This document shows positions 1 through 8,730 of a stretch of DNA of 64,000 bases, in pieces. The notes beneath the pieces were generated by a model. It was not told where the DNA came from, did not search any database, and saw nothing but the letters and a program-made list of their open reading frames with translations. Source of the DNA: Lentilitoribacter sp039986595 (lineage in GTDB: Bacteria > Pseudomonadota > Alphaproteobacteria > Rhizobiales > Rhizobiaceae). Both the position numbers and the translations under genes were made by a program. Numbering within the stretch: the first letter of the stretch is position 1; each line of letters starts with the position of its first letter. The stretch covers positions 117,499-181,498 of the forward strand of contig JBDWQJ010000003.1 in assembly GCA_039986595.1 (NCBI GenBank). The letters run 5' to 3'.

Positions 1-621
1 TAGACGTTGAGCATACAAACCAGAAGCATCTGTTGTGTAAACATCGCAACGGCCTGCATCGTAGGCTGCAACAACTTCGTCAGCTTTTTCAAATGCAACC
101 AACTCGTACTCAAGATTGTTTGCTGCAAAGTAATCTGCAACGTTCAATTCTGTTGTTGTACCAGTGTTTGTACAGATAGAAGCACCGCTCAACTCAAGCG
201 CTGAACCGATTTTCATGTCTGTGCGAATCATGAAGCCTTGACCATCGTAGTAGTTCACACCAGCGAAGTTCAAACCAAGCTGTGTATCGCGGCTTGCTGT
301 CCAAGTTGTGTTACGTGACAGAATGTCGATTTCACCAGACTGCAACGCTGTAAAGCGCTCTTTCGCTGAAAGTGGTGTAAATTTCACCGCAGTCGCGTCT
401 CCGAACACAGCAGCTGCAACCCCTTTACATAGGTCCACATCCAATCCACTCCAGTTACCATCAGAATCCTGATTTGAGAAACCTGGTAGACCTTGGCTAA
501 CACCACACTGAACAAAGCCTTTTGCTTTTACATCGTCCAATGTTGCTGCGCTTGATGCGCCTGTAGAAACGCCCAGCGCCGCTACTGCTCCCATAACCGT
601 AGTTAATAGTGCTTTTTTCAT
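1..621 (-). CDS. aapJ: General L-amino-acid ABC transporter periplasmic binding protein, N-terminal part (cut by window edge)
   Basis: The reading frame starts at the ATG at 621 and runs off the window, so only about 207 N-terminal residues are visible. It begins with a Lys-Lys, hydrophobic, Ala-rich signal peptide of about 24 residues. The mature start resembles AapJ proteins: TLDDVKAKG, then a Cys in a VQCGV motif, then SGLDVDLCKGVAAAVFGD and LSRNTTWTASRD. AapJ binds a broad range of L-amino acids in the periplasm and delivers them to the AapQMP permease; the permease genes would be expected beyond the left edge. The Shine-Dalgarno is weak and purine-rich (AAAGAAAG). The leader contains several hairpins, described separately. 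The family call is firm; the precise substrate range is inferred from the family. Confidence 0.9.
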   Translation of the reverse strand, partial: MKKALLTTVMGAVAALGVSTGASSAATLDDVKAKGFVQCGVSQGLPGFSNQDSDGNWSGLDVDLCKGVAAAVFGDATAVKFTPLSAKERFTALQSGEIDILSRNTTWTASRDTQLGLNFAGVNYYDGQGFMIRTDMKIGSALELSGASICTNTGTTTELNVADYFAANNLEYELVAFEKADEVVAAYDAGRCDVYTTDASGLYAQRL

Positions 622-642
622 ATTTTTTCTTTCTTTGCCCTG

Positions 643-732
643 TTGCACTTACTGTGCAAATTGTTAGCTCATCAAACTGATGAGTGTACTCACACATACA
701 TCGACGCGTTCCGATGTATTCTCCCTCATCGG
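643..732 (-). promoter_or_regulatory. Structured mRNA leader of aapJ with competing hairpins
   Basis: Several short perfect stems lie just upstream of the aapJ start: TTGCAC/GTGCAA (643-648 with 654-659), CTCATC/GATGAG (668-673 with 679-684) and TACATCG/CGATGTA (697-703 with 712-718). CCGATG at 711-716 can instead pair with CATCGG at 727-732, which excludes the previous stem. GATGAG at 679-684 could likewise pair with CTCATC at 725-730. This gives alternative folds within the presumed 5' UTR. The rest of 622-1007 holds no convincing gene and should contain the aapJ promoter. Regulatory function is inferred. Confidence 0.35.
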
Positions 733-1007
733 CTCGCAATATATGTAGGCACATACCAACGCGAATTGACAAAATGGTCAAGTATTTTTTTGAAAAAGAT
801 GGTTTCTTCTTTAAAATATCCAAAAGCTTGTATTTTTTATGAGAATTAATGGTGTTCTTATAAAATTTTAGCTAATTTCCACGTAACGGGCTTATCGTCA
901 AAAAATCTATTTTTTCTCACTCAAAACATGTCTAATAAATATACCAGGGTGACTAATTTTCAGTCAATTAGGTTCGTTGATGCTGCTTACCGAAATAGTG
1001 TTTCGTA

Positions 1008-1436
1008 TCAAGTCGTCAGTTCGCTTGGCAATCTTGCTTCTTTTATCCAGAAACGTAGGAAGTTCTGCGCAAAATTCTCGTATTCAGTAATGCTCGACGG
1101 TTTGACCGTATAGGCGTTTGCACCCGATTCATAACATGCTCGAATATCAGAAGGGTTTGATGATGATGAAAATATAACCACAGGGCAGAGTTTTAATAAG
1201 GCATTTTTTCGGATCCGTTTTAACACCGAAAATCCGTCTTCTTTTGGCATTTTTAAGTCAAGTAGAATGCAAGATACGTTTTCTTGCTCAAGTTTTTTTT
1301 CAATACCATCTGTTTCATAAATATGAACAAGTTCAACATTTTTATCAAATTTTGTGACCGCGCGCTGCAAAAAGGTCACATCAATGACATCGTCATCAAT
1401 TACGATCACCCTATTTGAAGAGTTGTTTTTTTGCAT
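1008..1436 (-). CDS. Single-domain response regulator, Rcp1-like
   Basis: A 142-residue stand-alone receiver domain. The acidic pocket is Asp14-Asp16 (VIDDD), the phosphoacceptor is Asp60 in LLDLKMP, the switch region is the Ser run at 90-93, and the conserved Lys is Lys112 in a VKP motif. The loop after the first helix and the C-terminal FLRFW stretch resemble the Rcp1 group of receivers, which partner with PAS- or phytochrome-type histidine kinases and carry no output domain. It is the last gene of the signalling cluster, 96 bp after the kinase stop, and is a likely phosphoryl acceptor for that kinase. Its downstream partner is not visible here. Confidence 0.85.
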   Translation of the reverse strand: MQKNNSSNRVIVIDDDVIDVTFLQRAVTKFDKNVELVHIYETDGIEKKLEQENVSCILLDLKMPKEDGFSVLKRIRKNALLKLCPVVIFSSSSNPSDIRACYESGANAYTVKPSSITEYENFAQNFLRFWIKEARLPSELTT

Positions 1437-1532
1437 CTTCGAGTGCCTTTAACATTTTCAATCTAATCAATGAAAAGGTTTTTATAGAATTTTTATCTCG
1501 ATCTCCAATAATAGCGCCCCATTTTATGGGGT

Positions 1533-3782
1533 TTACACAGGAATTTTTAGAATAAATTTCGATCCATCTTTGTAAGATGAATCCAATTCAAGCGTACCGT
1601 TATGGCCTTCAGCGATTCTTTTAGCCAGAGCTAGGCCAATACCAGTGCCTTTGTATTTTTTCTCATCAGCATGTAGACGCTGAAAAACATTGAAAATGCG
1701 ATTAGATTGCTCTCTTGCTATACCAATTCCATTATCTGCAACTGTAATACAAACCATCTTCGTATCTGTCCGTTTAACATCAACCTCTATGTATGGCGCT
1801 TGACCATCCTTTTGATATTTAACAGCATTATCAATGAGGTTTTGCATTAGGCGTACAAACAAAACGTAATCTAAGTGTAGATCCACATCTTTTAATATCT
1901 CAATTTTTGCATTTTTCTGGTCGATGTTTTGGGCAAGGTTTTCCTTCACCTCATCCAACGCAGTACTTAGTAAAAAGTAAGATCTGTTTACTTGTTTGTA
2001 TGCAACCTGGGAAAATTCCAGCAGACTTGAAATCAAACGCTCCATGCGGAAAATACTGGCTCGAATGCGATTGATGTAATCGCCAAAGTTCTCAGAGCTA
2101 CCACTTTCATATTCTTCCATTAACATCTCACCAAACAGGCGAATATGACGCAGTGGAGAGCGTAAATCATGAGAGACAATGCCAGCAAATTGCTCAAGCG
2201 CCTGATTGCGGAGCGTTAATGCATGCGCCTGCTCCTCAATCTGAGCTTTAGCGAGTTTTGATTCTGTAATATCGCGCCCAACGGAAATAACCTCATGGGG
2301 TTCACCATCTTTGAACACTAAACGATTGGTCCAAAGCACGGTTTTATAGATGCCATCTTTTGATAACATTTCCTGCTCATAAGTCTGGACTGGAGAGGCC
2401 TTCGTTAATTTTGCAAGACTGTCTTGTAATTGTTTTATAATCTCATCTTTGTGAATGAATTCTAAAAACTTTACACCGACTACCTCACTTAAACTTCGCC
2501 CAAAAAAATCACAATAAAGTTCGTTTGCGAAGTGTATTGTGGTGTCTAAATCTGAGCGCGTAATAAATACCGGTAAGTTTTCGATAAATGTCTCTTGCTG
2601 AACTCGGCGATAATCCAACTCTTCTCGGATTTCGTGATCTTCGCTTTCATCCTCAACAAAGGCTATGATCCTCTTCGGATCATCCCCCGTCTCGCAAATA
2701 CTATTTACTATACATGGATAAACCGTTCCGTCTTTTCGCACATGTAGTGATCGCGATTGCTGAACTACGCCACTATTTCTTATGATTTTATCGATAAATT
2801 GACCAATATTTTCAGGGTTCGCATTATGATTGATATCTAACAATGTAAGCTGCGTAATTTCTTCGGCTGTGTATTGCTGATTGTTCAAAAATGCTGTGTT
2901 ACCATACAAAATACGCTGTGTTTGGATATCGATAAACGCAACTGGCGCTGCAATATTATCAAGCGCATCGCCGAGCGATTCTGCCAGCGTCTTGGTTTCC
3001 ATTAATTCTGTAATATTGCTTCTGATACCAACGATATGGCCATCATCCATGACCCGTTCATCAACGCGTATATAACGGCCATCCTTAAGGTGTTGGATGA
3101 TAGGGGCAGATGGATTATTGTGCATTTTAAGACGCTCATTGAGCCATGCAGCGCGGCTTTCTTCGGTAAAGCCCGCTTCCTCATACTGCCCCCGCTCAAG
3201 GCCGTATCTCAATATATCTTCAAATTTAACACCAATACTTATTGCATCTTTTGAGGAGGGATAGACTTCAAGATAGCCTTGGTTGAAAACCTGCAATCGA
3301 TCTTCTTTATCATAAATTGCAAATCCTTCAGGAATTGCTGACAAAGCTGCATTGAGTAAATCTAAAGAACTCTTATACTCATCTTTGATTTTTTGAACTT
3401 GCCCACTATCTTTAAAATAGACAATATCGCGCTTAACCCCATCCTTGCAAATAATCGCAACATTGTCTGAAATAGATGTTTGAAAGCGTGGTTGAGTAGC
3501 AAGGTCAACCTCAACAACCTTTTCATCAGACGGCTTGTCTTTTTGCAGAATAATTTTAGATGCAAAATCTCGTTGCACACTGTTTTGTGGTACAATTAAC
3601 GGAAATAGATCATGAAACTTTTTACCAACCACAGCATTGGGTTCCAAACCGAGCTCATGGGTTGCAGCTTGATTTATCAGCGATATATCACCATCGCTCG
3701 CTAGCAAAAAACCTGGGTTTGGCGAGGCATCGAAAAAAGACTGGCTTGTCTCATCTAATATTCTATCCAATGCACGCTCCAC
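1533..3782 (-). CDS. Soluble multi-PAS sensor histidine kinase
   Basis: A 749-residue protein with no signal peptide or membrane segment, so probably cytoplasmic. Four PAS-like modules are apparent at roughly residues 10-125, 140-260, 270-385 and 392-510. A short coiled coil leads to the HisKA domain with the phospho-acceptor His538 in a VSHDLRSPLRH motif. The ATPase domain follows with an N box (NLIDNAVKYQ), G1 box (DNGIGIA) and G2 box (GTGIGLALAKRI). The architecture resembles kinases paired with Rcp1-type receivers, but I see no GAF/PHY bilin-binding domain, so the signal is unknown. It lies 38 bp downstream of one receiver gene and 96 bp upstream of another, suggesting a phosphorelay operon. 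Confidence 0.88.
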   Translation of the reverse strand: MERALDRILDETSQSFFDASPNPGFLLASDGDISLINQAATHELGLEPNAVVGKKFHDLFPLIVPQNSVQRDFASKIILQKDKPSDEKVVEVDLATQPRFQTSISDNVAIICKDGVKRDIVYFKDSGQVQKIKDEYKSSLDLLNAALSAIPEGFAIYDKEDRLQVFNQGYLEVYPSSKDAISIGVKFEDILRYGLERGQYEEAGFTEESRAAWLNERLKMHNNPSAPIIQHLKDGRYIRVDERVMDDGHIVGIRSNITELMETKTLAESLGDALDNIAAPVAFIDIQTQRILYGNTAFLNNQQYTAEEITQLTLLDINHNANPENIGQFIDKIIRNSGVVQQSRSLHVRKDGTVYPCIVNSICETGDDPKRIIAFVEDESEDHEIREELDYRRVQQETFIENLPVFITRSDLDTTIHFANELYCDFFGRSLSEVVGVKFLEFIHKDEIIKQLQDSLAKLTKASPVQTYEQEMLSKDGIYKTVLWTNRLVFKDGEPHEVISVGRDITESKLAKAQIEEQAHALTLRNQALEQFAGIVSHDLRSPLRHIRLFGEMLMEEYESGSSENFGDYINRIRASIFRMERLISSLLEFSQVAYKQVNRSYFLLSTALDEVKENLAQNIDQKNAKIEILKDVDLHLDYVLFVRLMQNLIDNAVKYQKDGQAPYIEVDVKRTDTKMVCITVADNGIGIAREQSNRIFNVFQRLHADEKKYKGTGIGLALAKRIAEGHNGTLELDSSYKDGSKFILKIPV

Positions 3783-3820
3783 ATATGCGATTATGTGAAC
3801 ACCATTGAACCCTAACCTCT

Positions 3821-4243
3821 TTAATCATCTGATAAATTGGTATTTTTCTTCGCAAATTCATCAATTATGAAACCAATTGCATTGCGATCCAGCTCATTTT
3901 TACCGATGCGGAAGTCAGCACCATATTCTTCAAATTCTTGGAAGTATTCAGGTTCTATGCTTGATGATACGATCCCGATAGGTCCGGTAAAGGCTTTTGA
4001 GCGCAACACGGGAACTGATGTTCTGAAATCGTCGTTAAGATGGAGTTTATTATCTAACAGAATCATCGATATGCTTCGCTCATCGAGCACCTTGCAAGCG
4101 CTTTCAATATCAGTCACGCAAACAAGCTCAGTGTTTTGATCAGCTCCCCCTTTTACAAGCCACTCCATAAGCACAAATTCATCTGGATTGTCATCGACAA
4201 ACAAAATTGTGATTATCTCCAACTCCTGAGCAGCGCTATTCAT
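3821..4243 (-). CDS. Single-domain response regulator
   Basis: A 140-residue receiver-only protein. The acidic residues are Asp17-Asp18 in FVDDNPDE, the phosphoacceptor is Asp64 in ILLDNKL, the switch Ser cluster follows IGIV at about 93-95, and the conserved Lys is Lys115 in RIGKNEL. No output domain is present. It sits between the LuxR-type regulator (34 bp upstream) and the four-PAS histidine kinase (38 bp downstream) on the same strand, so it is probably co-transcribed. Having receivers on both sides of the kinase suggests branched or competing phosphotransfer. The sequence diverges from the Rcp1-like receiver at 1008-1436, so the two are not a recent duplication. Confidence 0.8.
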   Translation of the reverse strand: MNSAAQELEIITILFVDDNPDEFVLMEWLVKGGADQNTELVCVTDIESACKVLDERSISMILLDNKLHLNDDFRTSVPVLRSKAFTGPIGIVSSSIEPEYFQEFEEYGADFRIGKNELDRNAIGFIIDEFAKKNTNLSDD

Positions 4244-4277
4244 AAATCATCTCCCGCGAATTTATTGTAGTTCTATA

Positions 4278-4967
4278 TTACTTTATCAAACCCATTCTAA
4301 TGGCCTTTGCAACCATTTGAGCTCTATTAACGACCTGTAGTTTTTGTAGTATTTTCGTAGTGTAAGAATTAATTGTATGCTCCGATAATCCTAAAATTAT
4401 GGCAATCTCAACCGAAGTCTTTCCCTCAGAACTCCATCTTATGACCTCTAACTCCCTTGGAGAGATGACCGGCATGGAATCGGGAAGAATTATTTCATTG
4501 AAGAAATTTTGAAATACGAGTTTACAAGAGTAAACTAGTTGGTCGATATCTGATTTGTCAGCAATCGTTTTTTGCATAACCAGCCAAATACCAAAATGGC
4601 GACCATTGGGCGTGTGCAACGGAACGGAAATTCCTAAAGATTTTGATAGATCACCACAAAATTTTACCTGCTCACTAACCGTTGGGCTATCCCACATATC
4701 GTGGAGCATCTCGTTACGCATATTATGGAAGATTAGATTGTCTTGTGAAATGGAAATGACGTCCAAATCGACCAAATTCGAATCATCTTTGTTCACGACC
4801 ACCATTAATGATTCGATTGCAGTTTCTTCCGGCCAATTATTTAAGTCAAATACAGTCAAAAGATCGAGTTCATATTTAACGCATAAGCATTTGAATAATC
4901 GATAGAAATCTAACTTATTTATTGCTCGTTCTAAATCGGCCAAGCAGTTTGGTTTCTGATGCTTCAT
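4278..4967 (-). CDS. LuxR-family transcriptional regulator with autoinducer-binding-like N-terminus
   Basis: A 229-residue regulator. Residues about 165-225 form a clear LuxR/FixJ-type helix-turn-helix: SPRELEVIRWSSEGKTSVEI, then ILGLSEHTINSYTTKI. The N-terminal region of about 160 residues has the size and layout of the LuxR autoinducer-binding fold, with a HFGIWLVMQ strand near residue 115. No luxI-like synthase lies in the window, so it would be an orphan (solo) LuxR protein or respond to another ligand. It is the first gene of the minus-strand signalling cluster, 34 bp before the receiver gene, and may control that cluster. The ligand assignment is not supported beyond fold similarity. 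Confidence 0.78.
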   Translation of the reverse strand: MKHQKPNCLADLERAINKLDFYRLFKCLCVKYELDLLTVFDLNNWPEETAIESLMVVVNKDDSNLVDLDVISISQDNLIFHNMRNEMLHDMWDSPTVSEQVKFCGDLSKSLGISVPLHTPNGRHFGIWLVMQKTIADKSDIDQLVYSCKLVFQNFFNEIILPDSMPVISPRELEVIRWSSEGKTSVEIAIILGLSEHTINSYTTKILQKLQVVNRAQMVAKAIRMGLIK

Positions 4968-5076
4968 GGATACGCCTCGCTGACAGAAAGTTAGTACAAT
5001 TCAAAAGTGAATGAAACTAAAATCTGATTACAATCGGGTTCAATCCTATTGAAACAACGAAGTGGTTTTTGAGAGT

Positions 5077-5153
5077 TGGCGATCCCGGCAGGACTCGAAC
5101 CTGCAACAACCTGCTTAGAAGGCAGGTGCTCTATCCAGTTGAGCTACGGGACC
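5077..5153 (-). tRNA. tRNA-Arg (anticodon TCT)
   Basis: A complete cloverleaf on the minus strand. The acceptor GGTCCCG pairs with CGGGATC and the 3' CCA is encoded at 5077-5079. The anticodon stem encloses a loop with TCT, and a canonical GGTTCGAGTCC T arm is present. It reads AGA codons. It lies in the gap between the signalling cluster and the NDUFS4-like gene. Confidence 0.95.
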
Positions 5154-5171
5154 AAACTTTTGCCATATAAC

Positions 5172-5504
5172 TTAGTGTGTCCAAGGCTGCGGACGGTCAT
5201 ATTTGAAGTTATCAGTATATGACATTTGGCGACGTTTCGCTTTATTGACTGTTAACACACGATACTTAATACCTTCGCGCTCTGCGTAAGCAATTGCATC
5301 TTCTTTGTTATCGAAATTCAAGACAACTTGTGTCTGTGTGTCTGAGCTGGTTGTATAACCCATAATTGGGTCAATCGTTCTGGCTGAAACACGATCAAAC
5401 TCTAGCAACCATTTATGCGTCTTGGCTTTACCCGACTGCATTGCATTTTTAGTTGGTTGGTAGATTTTTGCGGTCCGTGCTGAGCTTTGAGTATCAGATG
5501 GCAT
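5172..5504 (-). CDS. ETC complex I subunit family protein (NDUFS4/18 kDa homologue)
   Basis: A 110-residue protein matching the ETC complex I subunit conserved region found in alphaproteobacteria and in mitochondrial NDUFS4. Visible hallmarks are the N-terminal RTAKIYQPTKNAMQSGKAKT motif, a W-L-L-E-F-D strand, DPIMGYTTSSDT, and the C-terminal KEDAIAYAEREG helix followed by a strand and basic tail. The homologue is an accessory subunit at the peripheral arm of NADH:quinone oxidoreductase. There is no signal peptide. It sits alone between tRNA-Arg and tRNA-Pro on the same strand, away from any nuo operon in this window. The start is the ATG at 5504. Assignment is strong; symbols vary for this family, so none is given. 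Confidence 0.9.
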   Translation of the reverse strand: MPSDTQSSARTAKIYQPTKNAMQSGKAKTHKWLLEFDRVSARTIDPIMGYTTSSDTQTQVVLNFDNKEDAIAYAEREGIKYRVLTVNKAKRRQMSYTDNFKYDRPQPWTH

Positions 5505-5555
5505 ATTTAAAACCTTTCTTGATAAGAGCTGACCAGCAACACCAATTTATGTTGC

Positions 5556-5632
<77 letters not shown>

Positions 5633-5815
5633 ACGACTGCAACGACCGCTCATGTACACAAGTCATTAGCAGTGCGCAACTGTAAATCGACGTTTGTTTG
5701 CTCTTATTTTCATTTTTTTAAATTATTTGTTCGTTGCACCATTATTAAGGCCTATTTCCCTGCTGTCAAAACAAGACCATTTATCCAAACGATCAACACC
5801 TTCGATATTTAGGCA

Positions 5816-5841
5816 CAAAAAAAGCGCCCTAATTGGACGCT
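5816..5841 (-). terminator. Rho-independent terminator of the cold shock gene
   Basis: On the minus strand the stem AGCGTCC/GGGCGCT (one T-G wobble) with an AATTA loop is followed by a run of seven T. It lies about 25 bp after the double cold shock protein stop codon. Confidence 0.8.
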
Positions 5842-5864
5842 CGATTGTCTGATTCATTTTAGCT

Positions 5865-6443
5865 TTAATGAGATTGGTTAAAGGGTGCACCGATATCTGG
5901 ATGAATTTCGGCGACCATAAGACCCTTATCACCTTCACCATAGCGCACCAACACAACTTGCCCTGGACGAAGCTCAGTTAGACCGTAGCGCCTTAGCGTT
6001 TCCATATGAATGAAAATATCTTCGGTGCCCTCACCGCGCGTTAAGAAGCCAAAGCCTTTGGTGCGATTAAACCACTTGACCAATGCACGCTCTAACCCGC
6101 TTGTGGGCGTAACTTGCACGTGAGTTTTCACCGGAGGAAGTTGAGATGGGTGTACAGATGTCGATGTATCCATAGAAACAATGCGGAAAGCCTGATAACC
6201 GCGATCACGCTTTTGGATTTCGCAAACTATGCGCGTGCCTTCCATGATGGTTTGGTAACCATCGCGACGTAGGCAGCTAACATGAAGCAAGATGTCTTCC
6301 ATTCCGTTGTCGGGGATAATAAAGCCAAATCCTTTGGCAACATCAAACCACTTCACAACACCGGTAATTTCAATAAGATCAACTGGATCGCCTGTTACAG
6401 CATCCTGATCTACATCGCCTCCTGTTGATGTCTTATCCACCAT
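5865..6443 (-). CDS. Double cold-shock-domain protein
   Basis: Two CSD nucleic-acid-binding domains lie in one chain, with cores GVVKWFDVAKGFGFI in the N-terminal half and ALVKWFNRTKGFGFL in the C-terminal half. Each carries RNP1-like aromatic residues and an RNP2-like strand (DILLHVSCLRR, DIFIHMETLRR). A linker with HPSQLPP separates them. This two-domain form is typical of Rhizobiales and relatives and differs from 70-residue CspA proteins. I chose the ATG at 6443; a GTG at 6458 would add five residues (MGSPR). The protein probably acts as an RNA chaperone. A terminator follows immediately, and a long 5' gap (6459-6935) could hold a regulated leader. Confidence 0.9.
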   Translation of the reverse strand: MVDKTSTGGDVDQDAVTGDPVDLIEITGVVKWFDVAKGFGFIIPDNGMEDILLHVSCLRRDGYQTIMEGTRIVCEIQKRDRGYQAFRIVSMDTSTSVHPSQLPPVKTHVQVTPTSGLERALVKWFNRTKGFGFLTRGEGTEDIFIHMETLRRYGLTELRPGQVVLVRYGEGDKGLMVAEIHPDIGAPFNQSH

Positions 6444-6458
6444 CCTTGGTGACCCCAC

Positions 6459-6935
6459 TCACTACACATTAAATCACTAAAATTGATTCTAATTTGTAAA
6501 CTAACATTTATAACCTGTCATTAGGCAAGTCCTGTTTGGTAAAATTCAACTCGCAATCCCCAGATTTCAAGGCCGAATCTTTACCAACGCCATTTGATTT
6601 AAGTAAAAAAATATAATTTAATCAAGAAGTTAATTCTCATATACACAATAACAGCCGTTGGGATGGAAAATACTGTCTATTTACGAAAAATTCAGCTCCT
6701 CCACCTACGAGTAAGCTTAGTTAATTAGAATCGCATCCGAAAGACTTGATGGACCCGAAAGTAAATTAAACAATTTTGGTCATTCAGCTCCGTATCGTCA
6801 CGATATCGCCTTATTTATGGCCGTATTGGGCATAATCGAGGCAGTTGGCTTTTCGCTCGGGCTTTTAAAATTGGGTATTTTAGAGTAAACACTCAGGTAA
6901 TCGTCGGTCGCGACGGCATTGAATAGGGGAATTAG
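6459..6935. other. Intergenic region between divergent genes, no supported gene
   Basis: This AT-rich stretch separates the divergent cold shock gene and the M15-type peptidase gene. It should contain both promoters and probably the long 5' leader common for cold shock genes. A tiny 23-codon frame (ATG near 6818) has no recognisable content. The only supported translation signal is the AGGGGAA motif at about 6925-6931, serving the TTG start at 6936. Confidence 0.5.
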
Positions 6936-8063
6936 TTGCGTCAGTTTAGGGGCTATATACACCGCACGACTCATCTTGGTCGTATTGCGATTGTTCCGAT
7001 TTTTATTGGAATAGGCGTGAGTGGCTGTGTCAGCACAGATGCATCTTTAACAACTCAATTGGCCCCAACGACTGTTGGTCTAGAGCCATTAGATGATACC
7101 CTCACCCCGCAAGATACTGCAAGCTTAGGTTATAACGGTTCTATTCCTGTTCCTGATAATACAACGGCACTAGCAAGTTCTTACAATAGTGTGCCCGATC
7201 AAACAGTAGCAACGGCTGCTGCGCAGACGATCACCACAACGCCCGCATCTATTAATGCACTTGATAGAAACGGCCAAATTTACGCAGCTCAAACACCAAA
7301 TACTGCTGTAGCAAATCCGCAGGTTGCTTCATTGGCCACAGCGACGCCTGCTTCAACAAGCTTGGCGCGCCCAAACAAAGATGGCAACGCGTTCTTCTCA
7401 TCATTGTTTAAAAGACAAGCAAAACCAGCTCCAGCACGTGCGGTAGCCTCAGTGCCGGCTCAAAAAACAGCCGTCCAAGAAGTGGCAGCAGCACCAGTTG
7501 CAGCGCCTGAAGTGAAAAAGCCACAAATTACCAGTGCGAGGAAAGTTACTCTTGCATCTGCGACACCTGTTTCATCAGAACGGGCAACAGCTGGTAAAGA
7601 AAAGAAACGCGGAATTTTCTCATCCATTTTTGGATCTAAAGATAAAAACAAAAGCAAAGACAACAACCGAGTTCAAGTTGCTTCTGCTGCGGGTCTTGCG
7701 CGCTTGTCGCCGTTGACGCTGCAACGCCAAACCGAACGCGTTGACGTTGCATGTTTTAAACCAGAATTGGTTCGCCTTCTCAAGAAGGTTGAAAAGCACT
7801 ACAAAAAGCCTGTTATTGTGACGAGCGGCTATCGCTCACCCAAACATAACAAACGAATCGGCGGTGCAAACGGATCACGTCACACAACATGTGAAGCGGC
7901 TGATGTACAAATCAAAGGCGTCACCAAGTGGGAATTGGCAAAATTTGTTCGCACAATGCCTGACCGTGGCGGCGTTGGCACTTATTGTCATACACAATCG
8001 GTTCATATTGATACGGGATCAGTTCGTGATTGGAACTGGCGCTGCCGCAAGCGCAAGCGTTAG
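6936..8063 (+). CDS. Lipoprotein with C-terminal M15A/YcbK-type peptidase domain
   Basis: A 375-residue protein starting at TTG, preceded by a good AGGGGAA ribosome site. An N-terminal hydrophobic stretch ends in a lipobox (GVSGC, lipidated Cys31). Residues about 35-260 are low-complexity Ala/Thr/Pro-rich sequence with two Lys-rich patches, probably a spacer crossing the periplasm. The C-terminal domain of about 125 residues is of the peptidase M15 family (D-Ala carboxypeptidase-like fold): VIVTSGYRSPKHN, then SRHTTCEAADVQ with zinc-ligand His and Asp, then SVHIDTG with the third ligand His. It probably acts on peptidoglycan or anchors near it. Directly after the stop codon lies a short 12-bp tandem repeat. 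Confidence 0.8.
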   Translation: MRQFRGYIHRTTHLGRIAIVPIFIGIGVSGCVSTDASLTTQLAPTTVGLEPLDDTLTPQDTASLGYNGSIPVPDNTTALASSYNSVPDQTVATAAAQTITTTPASINALDRNGQIYAAQTPNTAVANPQVASLATATPASTSLARPNKDGNAFFSSLFKRQAKPAPARAVASVPAQKTAVQEVAAAPVAAPEVKKPQITSARKVTLASATPVSSERATAGKEKKRGIFSSIFGSKDKNKSKDNNRVQVASAAGLARLSPLTLQRQTERVDVACFKPELVRLLKKVEKHYKKPVIVTSGYRSPKHNKRIGGANGSRHTTCEAADVQIKGVTKWELAKFVRTMPDRGGVGTYCHTQSVHIDTGSVRDWNWRCRKRKR

Positions 8064-8102
8064 TTCATGTGTTAGTTCATGTGTTAGTTCAGGCGTTAAT
8101 TC
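8059..8102 (+). repeat. 12-bp tandem repeat overlapping a stop codon
   Basis: Copies of GTTAGTTCATGT start at 8059 and 8071, with decayed copies at 8083 and 8095. The first copy contains the TAG stop of the peptidase gene. Because the unit is four codons long, TAG recurs in frame in the next copies. Confidence 0.7.
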
Positions 8103-8334
8103 AAACGATTCCTTAGATCTCCGCTCCATTCAGCTTAATTTTAGGTGTGCTATCAGTTAATTGTTAGCACCAGCTCATTCGTACGAGAAAATTATCAGTG
8201 CGAAGATTGCTCTAAAGCCTTGAGAAACCTACGGTAAATCCAAAGTTTTACAAAATTGTCATTTTTTTTTGAAAAAACGCAAAATACTGCTTGCGGGATT
8301 TGCATCCTCTGACTATAACGCGCCCATGTCTTGT

Positions 8335-8410
8335 GCGCCCATCGTCTAGCGGTCTAGGACGCCGCCCTTTCACGGCGGAAACACGGGTTCGATTCCCGTT
8401 GGGCGTACCA
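8335..8410 (+). tRNA. tRNA-Glu (anticodon TTC)
   Basis: A plus-strand cloverleaf. Acceptor GCGCCCA pairs with TGGGCGT (G-T at 1-72), discriminator A, encoded CCA at 8408-8410. Anticodon stem CCGCC/GGCGG encloses the loop CTTTCAC. Confidence 0.95.
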
Positions 8411-8730
8411 TACATACTTTTCAAATATTCTCATGATTTGAAGACACTAGAGCGAAAAGCTCAAGTGTTACATGAGATATATTTGATGTTGATCCCCACA
8501 TCCGTTTTTAGCTTCATGCGTACTCGATAAGTTGAGTAATTTCACTTTATTGATGGATGTTGTTTGTTATCGCCATAGAGCTATCAGAACAGCGTCTTCG
8601 TCAACTCTGCACTCCAGTCAGCTAGGCCACCTCTTTAACATGCTGCAAGCAGCAATAGGCACGTGCTGGATGCGATTATATCCGGCACAGATCTACGATG
8701 TAGTGCTTGTCTATGATTAAAACTGAAACC
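8411..8730. other. Intergenic region, nothing recognised
   Basis: The stretch between tRNA-Glu and the end of the convergent SulP gene. Short open frames here have no recognisable motif or ribosome site. No clear terminator hairpin or repeat was seen. Confidence 0.4.

Noticed and set aside
7..204. Plus-strand 65-codon frame at the left edge
   Set aside because: It lies antisense to the clearly coding aapJ frame and has no motif.
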